From: Acinetobacter boissieri
GTDB lineage: Bacteria; Pseudomonadota; Gammaproteobacteria; Pseudomonadales; Moraxellaceae
Direction: 5' to 3'
Assembly: GCF_900096955.1 (NCBI RefSeq)
Contig: NZ_FMYL01000001.1
Coordinates: 124,001-188,000, forward strand
DNA: 64,000 bases
The notes beneath the pieces are model-generated. The model worked only from the letters and a program-made list of their open reading frames with translations, was not told the origin of the DNA and searched no databases. Made by a program: the position numbers and the translations under genes. How positions within the stretch are numbered: the stretch's first letter is position 1; every line of letters starts with the position of its first letter. Positions 1 to 9,684 of the stretch are shown piece by piece.

Positions 1-80
1 GATTCCGTCAGATACTCTGACCATAATACGGCCCATGGTTCCACCTGCATTTCTTGTTTTTCTAGGTTACTCACAGACAT
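1..80 (-). CDS. recD: RecD N-terminus, partial (exodeoxyribonuclease V alpha subunit)
   Basis: Only the first 26 codons are inside the window and the rest lies beyond position 1. The reading frame opens with ATG at 80, behind a TGAGGAT ribosome binding site, and starts MSVSNLEKQE. It is open to the edge. The identity is inferred from position: it lies 90 bp downstream of recB on the same strand, and recC-recB-recD is the order I know from Acinetobacter. The visible residues carry no diagnostic RecD motif, so another short protein cannot be excluded. RecD would supply the second motor (5'-3' helicase) of the RecBCD enzyme. Confidence 0.55.
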   Translation of the reverse strand, partial: MSVSNLEKQEMQVEPWAVLWSEYLTE

Positions 81-170
81 ATCCTCAAGGTTATACACAT
101 AGATATCAACAGAGTTATGCTCAGGTTTTTCCACAACATAATATATTGATTTAAAATCATAAATTTAGAG

Positions 171-3100
171 TTATTGGGCAACATTATCGTACCCTAAAAT
201 CGCATCAAGTCGTAAAATCAACTCTGTCTCAGGTTGCCAATGCAATACTCCATGCCCTGCTGTACCCTGCATGCCTCTTAAATATAAATAACTTGCCCCA
301 CCCAAATGTTGCTCAATCGCATAACCTTGTAATTTTTGTTTTAAGTAACGATGTAGTGCCACCAAATATAAACTGGCTTGTAACCAATAACTGCTTTGGG
401 ACATGTTTCTAGCAATTTGATCAGTCGTATAGGCTGTGAGCTGTTCACCTAAAAAATTACTTTTATAATCGGCAATATAATATTTTCCTTTAAATAAATA
501 CACCAAATCAATTGAACCATTCATAAATCGTGCAGACTCAGCCGCATTTAATACAGGAATGGTCAAATTATATTCTTGTAACAAGCGATAGATTCGCTGT
601 GTAGCAAACACTCGGTCTGATAAAGCCAAGTGGAAAGGAAACTCAGACAAGTAGTCTTGCTGGCCTAATTGTTGTAAACAAAAATCGTCATGGATGGGTG
701 TCTGCATCATTGCCTGCAACCACTCCAGTATAGCTTGTATCATGTGCTGTTCAGGTTGTTCTGACCCTGCTTGGTAGTACTCCAATAAAGGCTGACGTAA
801 TGCGACATAATCATTTTTAAAACGGCGTTGTATTTCTAAGGCCCAATCTTGACTGTTTTGAAAATCAATTTGCTCAAATATTTCATGCAGAAAATTACCT
901 GCCTGTGTTCCCATCGGAAACTTCATTGCAATGGGGAGTATTGACATAGGCTCAGTGGCCACCTCTACCACAGACTGCACGACGACTTCATCATCGGCAG
1001 GAAGTTGCATGCTGTCTTGTTCAACCAATAAATCTTGTGCTTGTTGGCGGGTCAAATGTTGTGCTAGTGCTGAAAAACTCGTACGTGAACGAGGATACAA
1101 CTGTAATTTTGGCAGTGGTTGTGCATGTATTTCAATCCATTCAATTTTTTTCTCACGGTAAGCTGCAGGTGCACTCAAAATTTCAAGCTCCTGCTTACTC
1201 TCCACATGTTCAAATGGCACACCTTGCGTCCAAAAGTTCACACCTGCGGCATTTTTGGGTTGATTCATGACCACATACATACGGTGGCTCGCACGAGTTA
1301 ATGCCACATACCATAAGCGATTCTGTTCCGCCTCGGCACGTACTTGATGCTGTGACAAAGCCTGTTCTTGCAAATGCTGTCGATCATTAATTTCAACCAC
1401 ACGGAAGATTTGATGACTTGTCTCTGTTTCTTCTGTGGTTGAAAAATTTAAAGTTTTGTTTTGTTCTTTAAACGTAGAATCTGCATTGATTAAAAAAACA
1501 ATTTTAAACTCTAAACCCTTAGATTGATGTATGGTCATGAGCTGTACGCCCGCTACACTCGACAAACCACGCTCAAGCTCCCACTCTCGCTCACTAGGAC
1601 TTGCCACTTGTTTAATGTACCATTGGTATAAATTATGGGGTCCTTGATAATGCCGACTCTCTTGGCTAAGTAAATCGCTCAAGTGCCTTAAATCGACGAC
1701 AGCACGCTCGTTGTCACGTGAGGCATATCTCACCACAGTTTTCCAAATCTGAAATTGATTCAAAGCAAATTGCCAAGCCGTTAAAAACTGCCGTGTAAAC
1801 CACATTTCACGAATCTGATCAAACAAAGCAATATATTGACCAAGGCCATCGGCCTGTGTTTCAAGCTGAACCAAGTCAGACACGTTGAAACCCATTAACC
1901 GAGTGGCCAATGCCCGCTTGACCAAACGTTCATCAAAAGGATTTAAAGTTGCGGCTAAAAATGCAGCGACATCTTGCGCCATTTGACCTGCAAATACACT
2001 ACGTTTGGCGGGTCGATTGACCCGTATACCTAAACGCTCTAACTCATATTGAACCAAGTCTAAATTGTGGTGATTCTTAGACAAGACTGCAATATCATCG
2101 GCCTGTATGGGCTGTTGCAGTTGGTCTTTTTGAGTATATAACTGGCCTTGCTGGGCCTGTTGTAACAGCGTAGAAATTTGCCATGCCACTTGTATATCTG
2201 AACTGACTTGTTTTTTATCGCTGATATTTAACCACCGCAGTGGTGCATGGTTTTCACCCATTTCATCGACCAAACTTGGGTGTAGCCGCGCACCTGCTTC
2301 TACAGCTTGATAAATCACTTGCTCGCCAAAATCTGGGCACTGAAGCAATAAAGCATCGACTGCCTGTACCAGTGGTTTAACTGTTCTGTGGTTGTATTTT
2401 AAACGATAATATTTACCTTGTTTGGCAGTTACATCTTGCTGTGCCTGTATAAAAGTCAGCATATCACCACCACGGAAACCGTAAATGGCTTGTTTTCGAT
2501 CTCCGACCATGACCATACAGCCTTGCATATAACGCTGTTGATCACGCCAAATTTTAGCCAACATATTGTCTTGGTCTTGGTTGGTATCTTGAAATTCATC
2601 GACAAAAATGAGTGGATAACTGCGCTGTACAAATGCTGCAAATACTTGGCCTTGGCTGTCTTGTAATGCATCGGACAACGTTTTAATTTGCTGTGCAAAC
2701 GTAGTTTCGCCCTTGTATTGCAATAACGCAGGTAACCGCTGTTTCACTTGCTGACACAAATAAAATTTAAAGTAGGTTTCAGTCTGTTGCAGTTGTTGTT
2801 GTATGTCAGCGAGTTGTGTGAGTACCTCAAAAAAAGTGTGCAATTTAGGGTCATTGTAAAATGCTTCTGCTGCCTCTACTGGACACTTTTTACTAAAGAG
2901 TTTTTGTGCATTAAATTGCTGTTGTAGCTTATATAAAGCCGCATAGTCTTGGCTAAAAAAGGCCTTACCATCATCTTTCAGTAATGCGCTGACTGCCATA
3001 GGTATCGCGACTTCAAAAAGAGCAGTAAACTTACTTTTATCTCTATACAGCACACCATTCACACCCTGCATATACTCACCCTCAGCGGTGTAATACGGTG

Positions 3101-3848
3101 CAAGATGTGCCACTGAAAAGCCACTGAGTTTTTGTTGTAAAGGCTCAATGTGCTCTAATGCCAATCTTGGTGGCATAGGTGAATTAAACTGGGCATTGCT
3201 AAAATTAAGCGTGTCTTCTACCAATTTCATGTAGTCTTCTGCAGGGTGTAAATGCCCTGCAAAGTACATAAAATCTATCTGCTGTTGGCTTTGCTGTTGT
3301 AACCACTCTCTGAGGATGTCATGAATGAGCTGTTTAATGTATTGTTTTGCTTGGTCAGTAATTTCTGCGCGTTCTATTTTGCCACTTTCAAAAGCAAATT
3401 CTCTAAGTAACTTTTGACTAAAGCTGTCTAATGTACCTACAAACAACTCATCAAGCTGTGAGATGACTAAGTTTAACCGTGCACATAAGTAATCTATTTT
3501 ACTGGCGTATTGGCCAAGTAAAATCACATACAATGGATCTGCACTTTGGCTTTTGAGTTCTTCAAGCCATGCTAAATTTTGTTGCTCGGCATAGTCTTGA
3601 CGTTGCTTAAAAAAATCAAGTGCTTCAATCAGTCGTTTACGGGTACGCAATTTTAATTCAGCCGATGCCGCACGGGTAAATGTTGTTGCAACCACTTGTT
3701 TAGGTAGGTATTTTTCAACCAGTGCCCGTACAATTAAACTCGATAAAGTAAAGGTTTTACCCGACCCTGCCGATGCCTCAATCCAATGTAAGCCTGTAAA
3801 CTGAATGTCTTGAATCGGGTCAAATGATACTTCTATATTGTTATGCAT
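171..3848 (-). CDS. recB: Exodeoxyribonuclease V beta subunit RecB
   Basis: RecB is the 3'-5' helicase and nuclease subunit of RecBCD, which resects double-strand breaks and loads RecA. The 1225-residue product has a UvrD-type helicase core. Walker A SAGSGKT is at about residues 26-32, the Walker B/motif II segment VDEFQDTNQ is near 415, and HQSKGLEF and ALTRASHR helicase motifs follow. The C-terminal PD-(D/E)xK nuclease is visible as GSIDLV and IADYKSN near residue 1120. I place the start at ATG 3848 (MHNNIEVSF). The frame is open upstream, but this start overlaps the recC stop by 8 bases (3841-3848) and has a GGAG upstream, which fits translational coupling. Length is in the family range (about 1180-1240). 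Confidence 0.95.
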   Translation of the reverse strand: MHNNIEVSFDPIQDIQFTGLHWIEASAGSGKTFTLSSLIVRALVEKYLPKQVVATTFTRAASAELKLRTRKRLIEALDFFKQRQDYAEQQNLAWLEELKSQSADPLYVILLGQYASKIDYLCARLNLVISQLDELFVGTLDSFSQKLLREFAFESGKIERAEITDQAKQYIKQLIHDILREWLQQQSQQQIDFMYFAGHLHPAEDYMKLVEDTLNFSNAQFNSPMPPRLALEHIEPLQQKLSGFSVAHLAPYYTAEGEYMQGVNGVLYRDKSKFTALFEVAIPMAVSALLKDDGKAFFSQDYAALYKLQQQFNAQKLFSKKCPVEAAEAFYNDPKLHTFFEVLTQLADIQQQLQQTETYFKFYLCQQVKQRLPALLQYKGETTFAQQIKTLSDALQDSQGQVFAAFVQRSYPLIFVDEFQDTNQDQDNMLAKIWRDQQRYMQGCMVMVGDRKQAIYGFRGGDMLTFIQAQQDVTAKQGKYYRLKYNHRTVKPLVQAVDALLLQCPDFGEQVIYQAVEAGARLHPSLVDEMGENHAPLRWLNISDKKQVSSDIQVAWQISTLLQQAQQGQLYTQKDQLQQPIQADDIAVLSKNHHNLDLVQYELERLGIRVNRPAKRSVFAGQMAQDVAAFLAATLNPFDERLVKRALATRLMGFNVSDLVQLETQADGLGQYIALFDQIREMWFTRQFLTAWQFALNQFQIWKTVVRYASRDNERAVVDLRHLSDLLSQESRHYQGPHNLYQWYIKQVASPSEREWELERGLSSVAGVQLMTIHQSKGLEFKIVFLINADSTFKEQNKTLNFSTTEETETSHQIFRVVEINDRQHLQEQALSQHQVRAEAEQNRLWYVALTRASHRMYVVMNQPKNAAGVNFWTQGVPFEHVESKQELEILSAPAAYREKKIEWIEIHAQPLPKLQLYPRSRTSFSALAQHLTRQQAQDLLVEQDSMQLPADDEVVVQSVVEVATEPMSILPIAMKFPMGTQAGNFLHEIFEQIDFQNSQDWALEIQRRFKNDYVALRQPLLEYYQAGSEQPEQHMIQAILEWLQAMMQTPIHDDFCLQQLGQQDYLSEFPFHLALSDRVFATQRIYRLLQEYNLTIPVLNAAESARFMNGSIDLVYLFKGKYYIADYKSNFLGEQLTAYTTDQIARNMSQSSYWLQASLYLVALHRYLKQKLQGYAIEQHLGGASYLYLRGMQGTAGHGVLHWQPETELILRLDAILGYDNVAQ

Positions 3849-6800
3849 GGTTACAAAGCTCCACATATTGCGTATAGATTGGGGCATATAACCGATATGA
3901 CCACGTTAAGCAGGCATCTTGTAACAAGGCAGTACGGTCTTGTTGTTGTAAAATAAATTCCCAATCTTGATGGTACTGTGAAGCTTTATCTTCACTGACT
4001 GAAAATGCGCCATACTCATATTGGTTTTCCCATACTTTCAGCAGTAATTGCATACTTTTTTCATCAAGCACATCATGCTCATCGACCTGCTGCCAAGTTA
4101 AGGCTTTGCTGTCTTCTATGGGTTTAAGTAGCAAAGCTGCAGGGAGTACCAACGGCGTTTGCTGTGCCACATGCCATGCTTGCCACCAATCTGCTAAATA
4201 GGCCTTGGCTTGCTTAGAACTGACCCCTTGGCAAATCATAGTGTGATTGCTAAAGACTACCACACGTTTTAAGTCTGTACCTTCATCTGCAAGGTCTAAA
4301 TAACTTAACCACAATAAATATTCAAGCCACACTTTGATACATCGTTCTGCTCGTGCGCTCGATGCCTGTAAACTCAGCCACTGCTGTGCACCTTTTTCTG
4401 CAATACGTATGCGTATATATAAACCTTCTTCTACACACAAGGTATCTTGGGTCGTTTTGGTTGGCTCAGGTGCATAGCGTTTTAGCTCAGTAAGCACATC
4501 TTCATGCGCTTGCTGTGCTTGTTGCCATGCACTGTGCTGTACTTTACCCACAGGTAAACAGTCCATGAGTAAATCTACATCTGGCAAATGTTGTTGCTGT
4601 TGTAAAAAATCTCGTATTTGATAACGGCCTAAACCATCTAGCAATAGCGGTTCATTGTCTTGTATTTCGTCTATAAAACGTAAGTTTGCTACACCTAAAG
4701 ACTTCAAGTACAACTGCGCAGGAAAAGTGACATCAGACAACCACTGCTGTTGCTCAATCACTCGAAGTGTTTTAGCAGAAGTATTCACTGCTGTATCGAC
4801 CCACGCAGGACGTTTTACAGTGTTTTTTTGCAACTGAGATGCCACATCAAACCACTGATTTTTGTACTGTAATGGCTGGGTCTGGCTAAAGTACTCTAGA
4901 TCAAACGGCTGTAAATGATGTAATTGATACAGTGGTCGCAAATGTGGTGCGACCTCCAAGCCACGATCATCGAGTGGCATGGGTTGCTCTGGCACAGCCA
5001 CAATTAATTGTAAATGATCTATTAGCTCTTGTAACACGGCAGATGGTGGACGTACATCACCCCCATTGGCATCGAAGCCATTATAAAATAACCATAGCGC
5101 ATCTTTGGCCAGTAACAAGGCATCTAAAAAAGCGCCTTGATCGTCTTCAAGCCGTGAGCGGTCACCTAAAATTGGGCGTAATACTTGCATGAGATCAAAT
5201 GGAATATGCCGTTGCTGACTTGGAAAAATACCGCTGTCTAAATTCAGTAGAACCACCAGACGATATGGCAATGGGCGAATCTGTCCAATTTCGCTAAAAG
5301 TGATTGCACCACTCGGTATGGCTTGCTCAACATGGCTTTCTATCGAACTGCTAATTTCTTGAATCACACTAGCAAGTGGCAAAGTTAAATCACTTAATGC
5401 CGCAAGGTCGTCGGTTTTGGCATGCCTTTGCTCATAGTTCGCAGTCAATGTGAGCATACGTATTTGTTTTTGTATGACTTCTTTGACACTGCGCAAAACG
5501 GTTTCACCCTGTTTTTCAAAGGCTGTGACTTCATCAAGGAGTTTAAATAACCACTGTTCCACTGTGGTCTGCGCAGATTGCTCGCTATACAACCAATCAC
5601 GGCGTTGGTTAAAGTCTTGGTATATTTGAATGAGTACACCCACCAATGCAAAATCTTCAGGCATCAAATCTTCTATACTTAGTCCATCTAACACCATCAC
5701 GTGCTCAGGTACAGCAACCCCTTTAACCAAACGATCTAATGCAAATTTAAATGTATAACGGTAGTCAGTGTCATTAGCCAACAGTGTGCGCTGTAAATGA
5801 GTGGCATCCAAACCACGCTTAAAACCTGCACGTTCTAAAAGCTGTAAAATACGCTCAACAGCTTGATGATCTAAGTCATAAAAACGCTGTGTAGCCAGTA
5901 AACTTAACCAATCGGAAAAATCATGATATTGAAAGCGCCCCTCAGGTAACGTAATACGTCCTAAAACGGCTTGCCATGCGTTGTTTAAATCAAACTGCAT
6001 CACCCCTGCCATTTTTATAGGCAAGTAATCGTCTTGTAATTTTCCTTGATGATTTGGCATGGGGGCAAACACACTACGAACTAAAGGTTCAATCTCTGCC
6101 AGTGCGGGGGTTAAAATTAAAATATCATCTAAACGACGAGGCTGTGTTGGATCTTTTTCTACTAGCCATGTCAATAATTGTGTTTTTAATACTTCAAGCT
6201 GACGCAACGTGGTATGACACACATGAATTTGTATAGACTGATCATGTTCATCTAACACATAACTATTGGCTTCAGGCTCCATTAAATACAAAATATCTGC
6301 CTGTAGCTGGTGCAATAGATTATCGGTATCGATATCAATAAACACATCTGCCCACTCACCTTCTTCGCCTGAAGACAACCCTGCAAGCAATGAAAAATGA
6401 TCTCTTGCCTGCTTACCAAAACGGGTGAGTAAAGGGTGTCTAGATTCTCTTGATTCGGCATCAAAATGCTGATTAAAACTATTTAAAAAATGGGCAAGAT
6501 CTTCATCAGATACCGCTTTGCCCTGTTGTTGATTTTTTTCAATAAAACGCTGCTGCACTTTAGCATCGTAACTTTTTTTCCATTTCGGATCGACACTATC
6601 CGCCCAATACTCTTGCGATGGATTGTAATGATAAATCGTAATATCAATATAGTGTGCTAAACGGCGTAAAAAGTGTAGTTGTATCGGTGGTAAATCTAAC
6701 AGTGTAAAAACAATCACCTGCTGTGGTAATGCTTCACTGCGCTCAAGCGCCGTCATGTCATCTAAGCGTTGCCAAAAAGCATCATCAATCGCTTGTATAT

Positions 6801-7506
6801 TTAAAAAGTCATCATGAAAAATATGTTGCCACAGCCAGCTTTGCCATGCCTCTAAAGCACTCGCTTGCTCTAAATTATATAAAGAGACTTGCTGTTCAGA
6901 TGAAATTAACGTTTCAATATTTAAATGTTGCCCCTTACCCCACTTTGCTAACCAATTATGTGTACAGCTACACGGCATACCACCATGATCTTGGTTACAG
7001 TGACCTCTATACGCCATATAGTGACTAAAAAGTTTCGATACATTTTCCGCCACCCAATACCACATGCTTTGTTTTTTTTGCTGTTTCTGCTTGGTATCCG
7101 TTAAATGTGAAGCGCTGTCTTCAATACGCTGAAGAAAGGCATACATGGGGTGGTCTTTTGAGAGCTTTATACCTTGCTCGCTTAATTGCGACAACACGGT
7201 ATAAATACGCCACTTCATCACTAAGCGAGGTAAATTGGCTTGGCGAACTTGGTCTTTATTGGTTAACACATGCTGATAGATAAACCATTGAAAGGCTTGA
7301 ATCCGATGATGAAACACGTGATTGGCACTAATGCCGTGCTGCTGTGCAATGTACTGGGTGAGCCAATGTTCAATGGCAGGGTTGGGTACAATAAAATGCT
7401 GACTTTGTAATGCACTTAATAGATTTTCCGAGGGCTGATTCACTTGTGCCAATAGAATCTGTGCCAATACTTCTAGCTTTTGACTTTGGCAAACATGAAT
7501 CGCCAT
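3841..7506 (-). CDS. recC: Exodeoxyribonuclease V gamma subunit RecC
   Basis: RecC is the scaffold and Chi-recognising subunit of RecBCD. It has a dead helicase fold and threads the 3' strand between RecB and the exit tunnel. The 1221-residue product has the family N-terminus (VCQSQKLEVLAQ, then PNPAIEHWLTQ) and the conserved segments GVMQFDLNNAW, FSEIGQIRPLPYR and LLNLDSGIFPSQ. ATG 7506 is preceded by AAAGGAGATCATTC, a strong ribosome binding site, and nothing upstream competes. It is the first gene of the recC-recB-recD run. An unusual Cys/His cluster (C-x3-H-x4-C-x-C-x-H) lies near residues 165-185, in the helicase-like first domain. Confidence 0.95.
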   Translation of the reverse strand: MAIHVCQSQKLEVLAQILLAQVNQPSENLLSALQSQHFIVPNPAIEHWLTQYIAQQHGISANHVFHHRIQAFQWFIYQHVLTNKDQVRQANLPRLVMKWRIYTVLSQLSEQGIKLSKDHPMYAFLQRIEDSASHLTDTKQKQQKKQSMWYWVAENVSKLFSHYMAYRGHCNQDHGGMPCSCTHNWLAKWGKGQHLNIETLISSEQQVSLYNLEQASALEAWQSWLWQHIFHDDFLNIQAIDDAFWQRLDDMTALERSEALPQQVIVFTLLDLPPIQLHFLRRLAHYIDITIYHYNPSQEYWADSVDPKWKKSYDAKVQQRFIEKNQQQGKAVSDEDLAHFLNSFNQHFDAESRESRHPLLTRFGKQARDHFSLLAGLSSGEEGEWADVFIDIDTDNLLHQLQADILYLMEPEANSYVLDEHDQSIQIHVCHTTLRQLEVLKTQLLTWLVEKDPTQPRRLDDILILTPALAEIEPLVRSVFAPMPNHQGKLQDDYLPIKMAGVMQFDLNNAWQAVLGRITLPEGRFQYHDFSDWLSLLATQRFYDLDHQAVERILQLLERAGFKRGLDATHLQRTLLANDTDYRYTFKFALDRLVKGVAVPEHVMVLDGLSIEDLMPEDFALVGVLIQIYQDFNQRRDWLYSEQSAQTTVEQWLFKLLDEVTAFEKQGETVLRSVKEVIQKQIRMLTLTANYEQRHAKTDDLAALSDLTLPLASVIQEISSSIESHVEQAIPSGAITFSEIGQIRPLPYRLVVLLNLDSGIFPSQQRHIPFDLMQVLRPILGDRSRLEDDQGAFLDALLLAKDALWLFYNGFDANGGDVRPPSAVLQELIDHLQLIVAVPEQPMPLDDRGLEVAPHLRPLYQLHHLQPFDLEYFSQTQPLQYKNQWFDVASQLQKNTVKRPAWVDTAVNTSAKTLRVIEQQQWLSDVTFPAQLYLKSLGVANLRFIDEIQDNEPLLLDGLGRYQIRDFLQQQQHLPDVDLLMDCLPVGKVQHSAWQQAQQAHEDVLTELKRYAPEPTKTTQDTLCVEEGLYIRIRIAEKGAQQWLSLQASSARAERCIKVWLEYLLWLSYLDLADEGTDLKRVVVFSNHTMICQGVSSKQAKAYLADWWQAWHVAQQTPLVLPAALLLKPIEDSKALTWQQVDEHDVLDEKSMQLLLKVWENQYEYGAFSVSEDKASQYHQDWEFILQQQDRTALLQDACLTWSYRLYAPIYTQYVELCNHA

Positions 7507-7622
7507 GAATGATCTCCTTTATTTTATGCGTATTATTATGACAGCAATACAGATTATAAACTCATCTGCACATTTAAGTGGTGGTATAAATAAAAGTGTT
7601 GTAATCGGTGGAAGACTAATCC

Positions 7623-8552
7623 TTAAACAGAATTTATATCTAAGAACTTAATTTGATAATCTGTAATTTTGGTGAGTTCAAAAGTGTATTCAGGAAACTC
7701 TGCCTGTAGAAAGACCAATGCATCGGCCAGTGTAATTTGGTGTAAGTTTTGACTATAATTCCAAATCAACATATTTATTTTTTTATTAAATTCATTCTTA
7801 TTTCCACCCTGTGTTTGTTGGTAAATCTCCGAATCTAATTCATCCTCTGGATCATCAAGTGGTAATGTGACTTGTAAGTATAATTGAAATAATAAAATTT
7901 CAAAAAATGAAGCATTGATTTTATTTTTATAGCGAATAATCCATACCAAAGTAATTAAATTATGACAAAAAAAACCAGGTTGTTTAAGAGCAGCCTTAAG
8001 CAAAAAATTAATAGAAAGTGTAATTTTAGGATCAAATTGAGGTAATAAGGAACTGACCTGTTGCTCAGAAAAAGTGCATGTAATAAATTCAGCGACTCGA
8101 TCAAGAAATGGTTCTACCTGTGCTGTATCGAGAACATCGTAGACGGTATTAAGTGCAAATAATAAAGTAATGTGATGCGATAGGTATTGGGATCTTTCAG
8201 TAGATTTTTCTACATAATAATGAAAAATGGATTCAAACCCATCTCGATCATACCATTGCCTTAATGCTACATAGGAGGCAGGATATAATCCTAGCGATAA
8301 TATGCGTTTAATTCGAGGTACTGTAAATACGGGTGCATGAATTTGCGTAGCGAAGTTAATCTGAGTATAAATTTCAGAACGATCAATGAGCGAGGCTGTA
8401 TGTTGCCAAATATTTTTTATATTAAATTCTTCATGTTGAACTAGATATTTAGTTGCTATGTATGCCTTTAAAGCATGAGGTTGATGAATCGTTGCACTGC
8501 TATACAGTGCTTTAGTTAATAGTTCATCTTCAGTCATCATGTACTCTATCAT
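7623..8552 (-). CDS. Hypothetical protein, unknown function
   Basis: I do not recognise this 309-residue protein. It looks soluble and mostly helical, with no signal peptide, no clear transmembrane segment and no catalytic motif that I can name. An acidic stretch (LPLDDPEDELDSE) lies near residue 235 and a Gln/Asn-rich linker follows. The start is uncertain: ATG 8552 (MIEYMM), or the double ATG at 8540/8537 behind GATAGAG. It stands alone on the minus strand, downstream of the VOC gene and before recC. The coding frame is convincing because of its length and lack of a good competing frame, but no role can be given. Confidence 0.6.
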   Translation of the reverse strand: MIEYMMTEDELLTKALYSSATIHQPHALKAYIATKYLVQHEEFNIKNIWQHTASLIDRSEIYTQINFATQIHAPVFTVPRIKRILSLGLYPASYVALRQWYDRDGFESIFHYYVEKSTERSQYLSHHITLLFALNTVYDVLDTAQVEPFLDRVAEFITCTFSEQQVSSLLPQFDPKITLSINFLLKAALKQPGFFCHNLITLVWIIRYKNKINASFFEILLFQLYLQVTLPLDDPEDELDSEIYQQTQGGNKNEFNKKINMLIWNYSQNLHQITLADALVFLQAEFPEYTFELTKITDYQIKFLDINSV

Positions 8553-8714
8553 TCATCACAATTAACAATAATATTACAATACACTGATCAAGTAATTTGA
8601 ATAACACATACTTTTATTTCACTCCATTATATTATCATCACAAAAAATGAAATGAATTTAAATACAGACTATAGAAATGCCGTATATCTATAAAAAACAT
8701 TCAAAAATTTTATT

Positions 8715-9074
8715 TTAAAATAAAATAGCATTAGCGAGTTCAATTTTATTTTTTGCTGTAAGATATTCATAAGATGTAACTTCAATTTTATTTTTATTTA
8801 GATCACAGAAATACACTGACATAGAAACTCCATGATCACCAATCATAAAAGTAATATTATTCTTATTAAGATTAGTAATTAGTGTAGTCATTTCTTCCGC
8901 ACTTACCCCAAAAGCTACGGTATGACCGGAATGATGAGAATCTCTTTTAAATAGAGCAATTGATGCCCCGTTATTCTTAAGAATTAAAGGGCCTCCCTGT
9001 TCAAACCAAAAGTATAAAGACTCATCACGAGAAAAACCGAGGATATTGCTATACCATAATTCTGCTAAATCCAA
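8715..9074 (-). CDS. VOC-fold (glyoxalase/bleomycin-resistance-like) protein with damaged start
   Basis: The product resembles the vicinal oxygen chelate superfamily: an AELWYSNILGF helix, EQGGPLILKNNGASIALF strands, HTVAFGVS, and a C-terminal FCDLNKNKIEVTS that matches the usual FxDPxGNxIEL. The family's first strand (KIDHVHIYV) is encoded in frame upstream of TTG 9074, but no ATG, GTG or TTG opens it. An in-frame ATG at 9137 is followed at once by TAG (9134-9132). The coordinates given use TTG 9074, which would drop the first metal-ligand strand. The alternatives are an ATT start at 9131 or a pseudogene. No good ribosome binding site is visible for any of these. The substrate is unknown. 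Confidence 0.55.
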   Translation of the reverse strand: MDLAELWYSNILGFSRDESLYFWFEQGGPLILKNNGASIALFKRDSHHSGHTVAFGVSAEEMTTLITNLNKNNITFMIGDHGVSMSVYFCDLNKNKIEVTSYEYLTAKNKIELANAILF

Positions 9075-9226
9075 CGCATCAACATATATATGGACATGAT
9101 CAATTTTATTTATTTTAATAAAAATTTTAATCTACATTAAATATATGAATTAAAATAACAAAATATAGTATTACTTGTATACTTTTAATAAAATCAAAAG
9201 CATTAAAATAGCTATATTTAACTCGC

Positions 9227-9255
9227 AATGGGAGCCAATAGCTCCCATTTTTGAT
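9227..9255 (+). terminator. Plus-strand terminator-like hairpin between two minus-strand genes
   Basis: AATGGGAGC (9227-9235) pairs perfectly with GCTCCCATT (9241-9249) across loop CAATA, followed by a T-rich tail on the plus strand. The minus-strand side has no T-run, yet both neighbouring genes (the NUDIX gene ending at 9274 and the VOC gene) are on the minus strand. It may still stop NUDIX transcripts weakly. Confidence 0.5.
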
Positions 9256-9273
9256 TTCGTATAAGGTGTATTC

Positions 9274-9684
9274 TTAATATCTAGATTTTATGAATTCTAA
9301 TAACTCTTTAAAAATTTGATGCCATTCATCCGTTGGCTCTTCAGCAAGAGGATGCCAAAAAAAGTTAAACTCTAACCCACCATCATCATTACAAGAATGC
9401 ACCCAACTATCTTTTAAATCTTCTGTTGTATGGCATACAAACACATGCCAATTAGCTTTTAATTCAGACGGATGATGTAAACCGAGATATGAGTCAATAC
9501 TTGCAGATGAAATCCCAGACTCTTCATAAAGTTCTCGTATAGCTGCATCCTCTAGCTTTTCATTCGCTTCAACAGTGCCTTTTACAATTTGAATGCCTGC
9601 AATAGGATGTCTAAAAACTAATATTTCAATATTTTGATTAAAATTTCTAAATATGATGGGTACTACTTTTTCCACTACAGTCAT
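9274..9684 (-). CDS. NUDIX hydrolase
   Basis: This 136-residue NUDIX-fold pyrophosphohydrolase has a complete signature at about residues 36-58: G-x5-E-x7-RELYEE-S-G-I, read as GTVEANE then REL and YEESGI. The full set of metal-binding Glu residues suggests an active enzyme cleaving a nucleoside diphosphate linked to some other group. The substrate cannot be told from sequence. The start is ATG 9684 (MTVVEKVVP). The frame can be opened 6 bases earlier at a TTG, but ATG is more likely. It is a single gene, with no link to the NAD genes next door beyond proximity. Confidence 0.8.
   Translation of the reverse strand: MTVVEKVVPIIFRNFNQNIEILVFRHPIAGIQIVKGTVEANEKLEDAAIRELYEESGISSASIDSYLGLHHPSELKANWHVFVCHTTEDLKDSWVHSCNDDGGLEFNFFWHPLAEEPTDEWHQIFKELLEFIKSRY

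Noticed and set aside
5445..7028. Several 60-100 codon frames overlapping recC on both strands
   Set aside because: All lie within the conserved RecC frame and lack family features or ribosome binding sites.
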